From Deltaproteobacteria bacterium (GTDB taxonomy: Bacteria > Desulfobacterota > Dissulfuribacteria > Dissulfuribacterales > UBA3076): a stretch of 12,341 bases of DNA. Numbering within the stretch: the stretch's first letter is position 1; the number at the start of each line of letters is the position of its first letter. The DNA lies in assembly GCA_030605675.1 (NCBI GenBank), contig JAUWHV010000044.1:1-12341 (forward strand). The letters run 5' to 3'. The position numbers and the translations under genes were made by a program. The notes below the pieces were generated by a model. The model had not been told where the DNA came from and searched no databases. It saw only the letters and a program-made list of their open reading frames with translations. Of this stretch, positions 1 through 6,200 are shown piece by piece.

Positions 1-2
1 GG

Positions 3-467
3 ATCACCTATTTCAGGGAACCTATGTGTAGCTTTTATAACTATCGTTATCTGTTAATATTGGACAAAATCATTACTCTTAGTACAGATAGGCCCGAGTA
101 TTTTATGATCTTAATCAACTTCAAGAACTTGAAGCAAATAGACCGAAATTTGGGTTATCTCAGGACAGACCAGATATTGGACGAAATCGGGGAAAATATA
201 CAGCAATCCATAAGCGACTTCTTTAAGACAAACAGTGACATAAATGGCAAGGCCCTGCTTTTTCGAAGGGCGTCGGATTATTTAATATTTACAAACTATC
301 CGCATGATTGCATGCAGCAGTTGTCCGACCTGATTCAAGACCAGTTAGATACATGCAAGAATCAGTGGGAACTTGAGACAGGCTTTCTGCTTGAATCTTT
401 TCCCTCCACCTGTTCTTTGGAAGATGCCTTGAATCAGCTCCTGGGGACTCACGATAGAGGCCTATAA
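3..467 (+). CDS. Degenerate GGDEF-domain protein, 5' end outside window
   Basis: The reading frame is open from base 3 with no stop before the first ATG at 24. That ATG falls inside a recognisable domain opening: REPMCSFYNYRYL lines up with the DPLTGLYNRRYL start of GGDEF domains. The gene therefore probably begins upstream and the window shows only its C-terminal domain. Counting from that internal Met, the segment INFKNLKQIDRNLGYLRTD (31-49) matches the usual DIDxFKxxNDxxGHxxGD block. The metal-binding Asp is Asn and the substrate-binding Asn is Asp. The GGDEF loop is replaced by RASDY (82-86). No catalytic or RxxD inhibitory-site residues remain, so it is probably a pseudo-enzyme acting in binding or protein contact. 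Its stop overlaps the next start (TAATG, one shared base), which suggests translational coupling. Domain identity is inferred by motif alignment by eye and is fairly, not fully, secure. Confidence 0.7.
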   Translation: MTYFREPMCSFYNYRYLLILDKIITLSTDRPEYFMILINFKNLKQIDRNLGYLRTDQILDEIGENIQQSISDFFKTNSDINGKALLFRRASDYLIFTNYPHDCMQQLSDLIQDQLDTCKNQWELETGFLLESFPSTCSLEDALNQLLGTHDRGL

Positions 468-1468
468 TGACAGATCCTACCCAACAGACAAAAAAAAATG
501 ACCACTATTTAGCTGCACAAGTAACTGAAGTCGTACGCAATACCCTAAAAAATTTAGTTCAAAAAGAATTGCTGGCCTGGCCTGACATATATTCAACTGA
601 ATTCTGGCATGTTGTACATGAGAATGGTTACGACGAAATCATACTCAAAAAGACCAAGCCTCCCACAGTCCCCAGCCAAATGCTGGAGGGATTTCTGGAA
701 CAAACGGATCAGATCTTAGATGGTGTCAAGGACACGGTCAGTTCCTTTGCGTCAGATGCAAAGGAACACGTGAACAGCACAAGTGCCGGCCTGAAATCAC
801 TTGAACAGAAAGTTCAACATGACCAAGAGATAAAGGGGGAAATCAAGCAGCTTCAAGAATACAACAAAGCCCTTTCAGTGCACATTTCACAGGCAGAAAA
901 AGAACTTATGGAGCAGGCCGATTTCATTAATGGTCTTCAAAATAGGTTGCGCATAGATCACCTTACCGGTCTTAATAACCGCCGGGCACTGGAAACAGAT
1001 CTAAAAAAAGAGATAGCCAAGGCCAGGAGATATCAGTTTCCCTTGTCGATCATAATGATTGACATTGACCACTTCAAGGATGTAAACGACTCATATGGAT
1101 ACCGGATCGGAAACAATGTATTACAGAAATTAGCTGACATCCTTCGTAATGCTGTGAGAGAGGTTGATGGCGTATACAGGTATGGTGGTGAAAATTATGT
1201 CATCCTGATACCTCACACTAACTGCCAGGATGGAATGACTCTGGCTGAACGCCTCAGAAAACGAGTGGCTAGACATGTATTTACCGTAAAGCAAAAGGGA
1301 CATCGCTTAACAGTCAAGGCATCCTTGGGAGTTGCGGAACTGAACCTGGAAGACACTGTGGACTCTTTGCTTATTCGCACCGATAAGGCACTTTACAAAG
1401 CCAAGACTTCCGGAAGAAACAGAGTAGTCGGTTTGTGCGGCAAGAATTCCCAATCAGATATCACATAG
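467..1468 (+). CDS. Diguanylate cyclase-like GGDEF protein with coiled-coil N-terminus, variant active site
   Basis: This 333-residue protein has a helical N-terminal part (about 1-100), a probable coiled coil (about 105-160) and a C-terminal GGDEF domain (about 162-325). Family members condense two GTP into cyclic di-GMP. Visible landmarks are DHLTGLNNRR (164-173), DIDHFKDVND (199-208), an intact inhibitory-site RxxD (R231-D234), and the signature loop GGENY (240-244). Metal ligands D199 and E242 and guanine contact N207 are present. The Asp equivalent to PleD D344 is Asn (N216), the nearby GH is GY, and the fourth signature residue Glu is Asn (N243). Activity or nucleotide choice may therefore be altered or lost. 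No transmembrane segment or known sensor domain is visible, so it should be cytosolic. It starts one base inside the preceding degenerate GGDEF gene, and the two products may interact. Confidence 0.9.
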   Translation: MTDPTQQTKKNDHYLAAQVTEVVRNTLKNLVQKELLAWPDIYSTEFWHVVHENGYDEIILKKTKPPTVPSQMLEGFLEQTDQILDGVKDTVSSFASDAKEHVNSTSAGLKSLEQKVQHDQEIKGEIKQLQEYNKALSVHISQAEKELMEQADFINGLQNRLRIDHLTGLNNRRALETDLKKEIAKARRYQFPLSIIMIDIDHFKDVNDSYGYRIGNNVLQKLADILRNAVREVDGVYRYGGENYVILIPHTNCQDGMTLAERLRKRVARHVFTVKQKGHRLTVKASLGVAELNLEDTVDSLLIRTDKALYKAKTSGRNRVVGLCGKNSQSDIT

Positions 1469-1472
1469 TAAA

Positions 1473-1500
1473 GAATCCTGGCTCAGAGGACCAGGTTTTC
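1473..1500 (+). terminator. Possible weak intrinsic terminator after the GGDEF gene pair
   Basis: CCTGG (1477-1481) and CCAGG (1491-1495) form a 5-bp stem with a 9-nt loop, followed by TTTT. It lies 8 bases after the stop codon. The stem is short and the T-run brief, so termination would be inefficient. Confidence 0.4.
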
Positions 1501-1519
1501 AAGATCAGAATAACCCCTA

Positions 1520-1604
1520 CCAGGAATCCCATACTACAGAGGCACTTGCAAAATTAGAACAATCCCTGCCGGGAATCCTATACTACAGAGGCGTTTGCAA
1601 AATT
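1520..1604. repeat. 36-bp direct repeat, two copies 13 bp apart
   Basis: Copies at 1520-1555 and 1569-1604 match at 32 of 36 positions. Both contain the core ATACTACAGAGGC and end in TTGCAAAATT. The second copy overlaps the left end of the palindromic element at 1582-1735. The first looks like a solitary copy of that end, left by a partial duplication or a decayed older insertion. Confidence 0.85.
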
Positions 1605-1735
1605 CAAGATTTTGTTCGGGGGCAAGGCGCGAGGAGGTGAAAAAGCGCAGTGTACTTGTGGGTACATGAGCATTTTTCACCGACGAGCAACGCAGCCACC
1701 GGGCAAAAGATGGATTTTGCAAGCGCCTCTGCTAC
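1582..1735. repeat. Large imperfect palindromic repeat element, about 150 bp
   Basis: The two halves are near reverse complements around a centre near 1658. The outer arms are TACAGAGGCGTTTGCAAAAT near 1586 and the complement of ATTTTGCAAGCGCCTCTG at 1714-1731. Middle arms pair imperfectly. The inner arms GGTGAAAAA (1636-1644) and ATTTTTCACC (1672-1681) enclose TGTAC (1651-1655) and GTACA (1662-1666). Short open frames crossing it on the minus strand are by-products of the repeat. As RNA or extruded DNA it would make a long hairpin. It could be a palindromic intergenic repeat or a MITE. No clear target duplication flanks it, so the origin is uncertain. Confidence 0.8.
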
Positions 1736-1839
1736 TTGACGATCCACTCCTGCCATAGTAGCTAAGGCCCCACCCATTTCTATGGACTCGATGGGATGAA
1801 TGACAATCCTAAAAACCAAAAACCGGATGTAGAGTTAAC

Positions 1840-3177
1840 ATGGCAATTATATTACCCTTTTGTGGAATAAGATACAATACTGATCGGGCCGGAGATATGG
1901 TCCAACTGGTAGCCCCGCCTTATGATGTAGTTGATGATGAGAAGCGAGATAGCCTTGTATCAAAAAATCACTACAACATCTTTTCCCTTGAATTATCCAA
2001 GCCTGATTTCAGCGGGACGCATAAGGTAGATAAATACACCTGCGCAAAAAAGAAATTTGAAAGCTGGCTATCCAAAAAGATTCTAGAGCAAAAAGATAGG
2101 CATGCTATCTATCCCTATGATATCAGCTTTTCGACCACAGGTGGCAATTCATGCAGAAAAGGATTTGTGGCATTAATACGCGTAGAGGACTGGGAGAGTC
2201 GAATTGTGCGCCCCCATGAACGGACCTTCGACAGGGTGACGGAAGATCGATTTCATCTACTGCAAGCTACAGAGGCCCAGTTCAGCCAAGTTTTCATTCT
2301 CTATCGCCACTGCCCGGATGCTGCCCGCATCTTAGCCGAGTCCGAAAGAAAAGAGCTTTATACCGTAAAAGACGAGACTGGGAATACGCATAGGTTATGG
2401 AAGATAACCGACGTGGACAGACTGAAATCTCTTCATGAGTGTCTGTTGGAAACTGTTCTGTATATAGCTGACGGTCACCACCGCTACACCACTGCCATTA
2501 AATACCGAAACAAGATGCAAAAGGCTTATGGAAAAGATCCGTCAAAGCCTTATAACTACCTGATGGTTTATCTCGTAGATGCTGAAGACCCCGGCCTTGT
2601 AATCCTTCCGGTTCACAGGGTTATCACCCTGCCGGAGGCCTTGGATCTAAAGCTCATAGAAGCCACGGCGTCTCAGGTGTTCGATGTTGAACAAATCTCT
2701 CATACGAAAGATCTGAAACCAGAGCAACTGTGCACCAATTTGATTCAATGCCTTGATGAAAAACCGCAGAGGCGAGGGATTGGAGTGATTTTTGGAAAAG
2801 GAAAAACAGCACAAATCTGGTGGCAGAAAACAACATCTCAAAACAAGCTATTGTCGCACTTACACCCTGCCCTGTCGGAACTCGACGTAATCCTGCTGGA
2901 AGAGGCCATTATTAAGGGAATCTTTAAAATTAATCCTCAGAGCCTGGAGGCGGGAAAAACCATAAAGTTCACAATAGATGCACCAGGTGCCGTTAAGGCT
3001 TTAGATGAAAACGATGTACTCTTTATCCTGCGGCCCACACCAGTTAATCAGGTCCTGAATGTGGCTGATACAGGACTTATCATGCCTCACAAATCAACCT
3101 ACTTTACCCCAAAGATCTTGACTGGCCTGGTAATCAACTCAGTGGACAAGAATAAATCAGTGTGGCTGGTAAAATGA
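1840..3177 (+). CDS. DUF1015 family protein
   Basis: This 445-residue soluble protein has the usual length and layout of DUF1015. It has an N-terminal PPYDVV (26-31), a RPHERTF block (125-130) and the hallmark ADGHHRYTTA (210-219) in mid-protein. The biochemical role of the family is not settled. The DGHHR motif resembles the active-site motif of ParB/sulfiredoxin-fold proteins, some of which are nucleotide-dependent kinases or nucleases. That resemblance suggests phosphotransfer chemistry but is only inference. No signal peptide or membrane segment is visible. The ATG at 1840 is preceded by a weak purine stretch (GTAGAG) rather than a strong ribosome binding site. The gene stands alone between the palindromic repeat and a convergent sigma factor gene whose stop is 33 bp away, with no clear terminator between. 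Confidence 0.9.
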   Translation: MAIILPFCGIRYNTDRAGDMVQLVAPPYDVVDDEKRDSLVSKNHYNIFSLELSKPDFSGTHKVDKYTCAKKKFESWLSKKILEQKDRHAIYPYDISFSTTGGNSCRKGFVALIRVEDWESRIVRPHERTFDRVTEDRFHLLQATEAQFSQVFILYRHCPDAARILAESERKELYTVKDETGNTHRLWKITDVDRLKSLHECLLETVLYIADGHHRYTTAIKYRNKMQKAYGKDPSKPYNYLMVYLVDAEDPGLVILPVHRVITLPEALDLKLIEATASQVFDVEQISHTKDLKPEQLCTNLIQCLDEKPQRRGIGVIFGKGKTAQIWWQKTTSQNKLLSHLHPALSELDVILLEEAIIKGIFKINPQSLEAGKTIKFTIDAPGAVKALDENDVLFILRPTPVNQVLNVADTGLIMPHKSTYFTPKILTGLVINSVDKNKSVWLVK

Positions 3178-3210
3178 TTAAACGCTGGGTGAAATAAATT
3201 GAGGAATTTC

Positions 3211-4602
3211 CTAGCCAAGAAAAAACTTCAGACGCTCCCGGCGACTCGAGTGTCTTAACCTGTTCAAAGCCTTTTTCTCTATCTGACGGATGCGCTCGCG
3301 TGACACATTGAAGCGCTTGCCAATCTCCTCCAGGGTATATTCACTGTCCTCACCTATCCCGAAGCGGAGGCGAATAATCTTCTCCTCCCTTGGGCTGAGA
3401 GTGGCCAGGATGCCCTTAATCCGCTCTGTAAGCTCCCGCTCCCGCACTGTCTCGTAAGGAGAGACAATATCCATGTTTTCAATAAAGTCCCCTAAGGTAC
3501 TGTCTTCATTTCCAACTGGTGTCTCCAAAGAGACCGGCTCCTTTGAAGCCTCCAGAATAGACAAGATTTTTTCCAAGGGCAGCCCGGTTCGCAGTGAAAT
3601 CTCAGCAGGTGTAGGTTCACGGCCAAGCTCCTTGAGGAGGGCATAAAATGCCTTGAAGAACTGACTACGGAGTTCCAGGAAATGCACTGGAAGGCGTATT
3701 GTGCGGGTCTTATCCAGGATGGCCCTGGTAATAGCCTGGCGTATCCACCAACTGGCGTATGTTGAAAACTTGTTGCCCTTTGTGTAATCAAATCTGAAAA
3801 CCGCTCGCATAAGACCGAGGTTACCCTCCTGAATAAGATCAGAAAGTGACAGGCCTTGATGCATATACCGTTTGGCAATACTCACTACCAAACGAAGATT
3901 GGCATTGATCATTTCATCTTTGGCCACCTCTATTCTTGCCCGATGCGCTTTGACGATGACCTCGAGGGGTTTAAGACTGTCATCCTCGAAATAAATCTCC
4001 ATAATACTGGTAACAGCACTTACTAAATAATTTAACTGCTGCTTTTTGGGCTTAAGGGTGGGATCACGACGCCTCCATGTGCGAATCTGCTCCCTCAAGG
4101 CCTCCATTGCAGGCAAATCCGAAGGGTGTTCCATGATAGCCTTAATAATCCCATTAAAGCCATCTCTGATAGTGCGGCTGAGTTCGTGCTCCTTCTCAGG
4201 AGTAAGAAGCTCGAATCTTCCCATTTCTCGCAGATAGGTGGTAGTAATCTCCTCTGAGTCAGTATGACCTCCAGCATCAAGAACCACTGTCGGAGTCTCA
4301 GATTTATTATCCTCAGAAATAGCCTCTGGTCCTTTTTCGACCAGACCCTTTTTCTCTGCGAGTTCTTTTAGAACCTTCTCTCTGGAAATAGTTACGAATC
4401 TTGGGCCATCGATGACTTCGATATTATTAAGGCACAGCAGGTCGAACATCTCTTCAAGCTTTTCAAGATCCTTTTCCTCATCAGGTATTATTTCATTCAG
4501 TACCTGATAAGTAATAGTACCCTCTTGGCTTGCTTCAATCAGACGACCCAGATAACCATTGGATGACTGGTTCTTTTTCTTGAGGACTACTTTTACGGCC
4601 AT
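3211..4602 (-). CDS. RNA polymerase sigma factor, RpoD/SigA family, short form
   Basis: This 463-residue sigma-70 protein directs RNA polymerase core to promoters. Regions seen in order: region 1.1-like N-terminus (about 14-75); region 1.2 (about 115-148, containing YLREMGRFELLT); region 2 (about 232-302) with ANLRLVVSIAKRY, SDLIQEGNLGLMRA and YASWWIRQAITRAI; region 3 (about 310-388); and region 4 (about 399-452) with the helix-turn-helix TLEEIGKRFNVSRERIRQIE. The linker between regions 1.2 and 2 is only about 80 residues, so the protein is well short of the roughly 600 residues of typical proteobacterial RpoD. Region 1.1 points to the primary factor, while the short linker and DKTRTIRLPVH in region 2.4-3 allow a group 2 (primary-like) alternative, so no symbol is given. 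GGATGAA just upstream of the ATG is a weak binding site. The gene is monocistronic and converges on DUF1015. Confidence 0.92.
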   Translation of the reverse strand: MAVKVVLKKKNQSSNGYLGRLIEASQEGTITYQVLNEIIPDEEKDLEKLEEMFDLLCLNNIEVIDGPRFVTISREKVLKELAEKKGLVEKGPEAISEDNKSETPTVVLDAGGHTDSEEITTTYLREMGRFELLTPEKEHELSRTIRDGFNGIIKAIMEHPSDLPAMEALREQIRTWRRRDPTLKPKKQQLNYLVSAVTSIMEIYFEDDSLKPLEVIVKAHRARIEVAKDEMINANLRLVVSIAKRYMHQGLSLSDLIQEGNLGLMRAVFRFDYTKGNKFSTYASWWIRQAITRAILDKTRTIRLPVHFLELRSQFFKAFYALLKELGREPTPAEISLRTGLPLEKILSILEASKEPVSLETPVGNEDSTLGDFIENMDIVSPYETVRERELTERIKGILATLSPREEKIIRLRFGIGEDSEYTLEEIGKRFNVSRERIRQIEKKALNRLRHSSRRERLKFFLG

Positions 4603-5084
4603 AGTTTCATCCGGATAAAACTCTGTTAGTTATTGTTCATCATATATCAAGCTAAGCCAAGACATGGCTGATGCGGACCATGGCAAACAATTCTTTTGTT
4701 TGACCCATCTTGATCACAAGGCAAGAGGGAAATATAAACGATTTCCTGACTAGTTGCAAACATTAATAAAAGAGTTTAGGTCCGACGACCTTGAATGTAA
4801 AGTGTTTAAAGTGAAAATTTTTGCCATACAAACAAGAACCCTACTCCCTGAGTGGTAAAAAATACCGTATACGTTCACGGAGTATTGGAGTGAGGGTTTC
4901 AAACGGCTCGATGAAAAAGAATTCGGACTTTGGCAAGTCGACAGCTTGCATCCATGTCTTTTTCTGGTATTTATTAATTTCGGAATGACCTGATCTGCAA
5001 AGCCTGATTTGGCTCAATTTCATAAGGCATTTTTGTTACGCAAGCTCGTCGACCGGCAAAAATATAATTGGGGAGTGTATGCAT
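4603..5084. other. Non-coding region between sigma factor gene and greA, with nested hairpin
   Basis: About 480 bp between divergent genes must hold promoters for both, but no convincing -35/-10 pair was found. The clearest structure is a nested hairpin at 4838-4897. ACCCTACTCC (4838-4847) pairs with GGAGTGAGGGT (4887-4897) with a single bulge, and inside it ATACCGT (4862-4868) pairs with ACGGAGTAT (4877-4885) with a 2-nt bulge. A small perfect inverted repeat, CAAACAA - TTCTT - TTGTTTG, lies at 4684-4702. A 60-codon minus-strand frame at 4841-5023 has no ribosome binding site and no recognisable family, so it is not called as a gene. Confidence 0.5.
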
Positions 5085-5555
5085 ATGGAACGGACCCCAT
5101 TCACAAAAGAGGGTTTTGAAAGACTCAAAAAAGAACTAAAGACCTTGGAAAAAGTAGAAAGGTTTAAAGCAATCAAGGCTATTGCAGTAGCCAGAGCACA
5201 CGGCGATTTATCTGAAAATGCCGAATATCATGCTGCAAAGGAACGACAGGGTCAGCTTGAAGCCCGGATCCAGTACCTTCATAGCAAACTCTCCGTAGCA
5301 GAGGTGATTGAAAGTGAAAACCAGGACTTTGACAGGGCTGTATTCGGAGTCAAGGTTAGACTGGAAAATATAGATAGCGGAAATGAGGTTGTTTATAAGC
5401 TGGTAGGGCCAGACGAATCCGATGTACAAAAAGGAAACATCTCGGTTAAGTCCCCTCTTGGCCAAGCACTGATAGGCAAATATGAAGGGGATGAGGTTGA
5501 AGTCCGTACGCCTGCAGGGCTTAGAAACTATGAAATACTGGAAATCTTTGTCTGA
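5085..5555 (+). CDS. greA: Transcription elongation factor GreA
   Basis: GreA enters the secondary channel of backtracked RNA polymerase and stimulates cleavage of the displaced RNA 3' end, restarting elongation. The protein has the normal length (156-158 residues). It has an N-terminal coiled-coil hairpin (about 1-75) whose tip carries GDLSENAEYHAAKERQG; the acidic pair D43/E46, counted from the upstream ATG, is the Mg-chelating tip. The C-terminal FKBP-like domain follows (about 82-158). Two in-frame ATGs exist, at 5079 and 5085. The binding site GGGGAG (5070-5075) is 9 nt from the second but only 3 nt from the first, so 5085 is preferred. The start MERTPFTKEGFERL also fits the family. The stop lies 9 bp from the convergent stress-protein gene with no terminator between, so the 3' ends of the transcripts probably overlap. 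Confidence 0.97.
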   Translation: MERTPFTKEGFERLKKELKTLEKVERFKAIKAIAVARAHGDLSENAEYHAAKERQGQLEARIQYLHSKLSVAEVIESENQDFDRAVFGVKVRLENIDSGNEVVYKLVGPDESDVQKGNISVKSPLGQALIGKYEGDEVEVRTPAGLRNYEILEIFV

Positions 5556-5564
5556 CGTACCACC

Positions 5565-6032
5565 CTAAATACTTTCGCTGGGCCATCCCATGGGCACGCA
5601 TAGCACAGGGCAGGGCAGAAGGCGAACCACTTTGTCCACTGTGCCGCCGAAAAAAATCTCGTCAATCTGTCCCTTTCCTGTACTCCCGTAGCCGCCCATC
5701 AAAATGAGGTCGGTCTGAAGCTCCCTTGCTTTTATAGCAATTTCCTGAAATGGGGAGCCATAAGATACGATGGTATCTTTTACCAAACCATCACTGTCCA
5801 AATCATTTAAAAAATGGCGAAAGGTCTGTTTGGCATGGTTCGTAAGCCGTTCTCTCACATTCTCAATTGATTCCTTGGTATAATTAGCAATTCGAGAGAC
5901 CTCGCTTGAATCTATGACATGAATGAGTAATAGTTCAGCCTTCCATGGAGAAACTATTTTTTTCGCATACCTCAATGCGTTTGCAGCGCAATTTGAAAAG
6001 TCTACAGGCACCAGCACCAAAGATATTTCCAT
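5565..6032 (-). CDS. Universal stress protein (UspA family)
   Basis: This is a single Usp domain of about 155 residues, a cytoplasmic Rossmann-like alpha/beta fold that often binds ATP and dimerises. It starts MEISLVLVPVDFS, the typical opening. It ends with the glycine-rich loop MGGYGSTGKGQIDEIFFGGT and KVVRLLPCPVLCVP, the usual last helix and strand. The loop departs from the ATP-binding pattern G-x2-G-x9-G-S/T by about four extra residues, so nucleotide binding is uncertain. An upstream in-frame ATG at 6056 would add eight residues, but it has no ribosome binding site and the added residues are not family-like. GGGGG about 10 nt before the ATG at 6032 supports the shorter form. It follows the M23 gene on the same strand after a MITE and a possible terminator, so it may be transcribed separately. 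Confidence 0.9.
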   Translation of the reverse strand: MEISLVLVPVDFSNCAANALRYAKKIVSPWKAELLLIHVIDSSEVSRIANYTKESIENVRERLTNHAKQTFRHFLNDLDSDGLVKDTIVSYGSPFQEIAIKARELQTDLILMGGYGSTGKGQIDEIFFGGTVDKVVRLLPCPVLCVPMGWPSESI

Positions 6033-6065
6033 TCTGAATATACCCCCAAATTCCATTTATATTAC

Positions 6066-6094
6066 AAGAAAAAGGCAACAGACAAAAGCCCTTT
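6066..6094 (-). terminator. Possible intrinsic terminator downstream of the M23 gene
   Basis: Read on the minus strand, AAAGGGC and GCCTTTTT can pair (six pairs with one bulged G) around an 11-nt loop, with the T-run following. It lies between the MITE and the stress-protein gene and would separate the two transcription units. The stem is weak. Confidence 0.35.
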
Positions 6095-6119
6095 ATTCAA
6101 GACTTTAACAAAAAAGCCT

Positions 6120-6193
6120 GTAACTTCTCAATAACTCAGGATATGATGTGGTCGCAAAATGTAATCTACTACCCCAACTTATTGAGAAGTTAC
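6120..6193. mobile_element. 74-bp MITE with perfect 15-bp TIRs and 8-bp target duplication (IS66-like)
   Basis: The ends are GTAACTTCTCAATAA (6120-6134) and its exact reverse complement TTATTGAGAAGTTAC (6179-6193). The octamer AAAAGCCT abuts both sides (6112-6119 and 6194-6201) as a perfect direct duplication. A 74-bp core with no coding capacity, terminal repeats and duplicated target fits a non-autonomous element. Known IS66-family elements have terminal repeats beginning GTAA and make 8-bp duplications, which points to IS66 as the source of mobilisation; that step is inference. The perfect repeats and duplication suggest a recent insertion. The right duplication ends at the last base of the M23 stop codon, so the coding frame is intact. 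Confidence 0.88.
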
Positions 6194-6200
6194 AAAAGCC

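Noticed and set aside
1475..1735. Possible CRISPR array from the repeated 36-bp units
   Set aside because: Only two copies with a 13-bp spacer, flanking a palindrome; no further units and no cas genes.
1604..1819. Minus-strand frame reading out of the palindromic repeat
   Set aside because: Most of it is translation of the repeat element; it begins with TTG and has no ribosome binding site, so it is unlikely to be a gene.
4841..5023. 60-codon minus-strand frame upstream of greA
   Set aside because: No ribosome binding site, no recognisable family, and its 3' end overlaps the nested hairpin; a stop lies shortly upstream in frame.
5063..5068. TATAAT just upstream of greA
   Set aside because: A start site from it would fall within the ribosome binding site and there is no -35 at suitable spacing.
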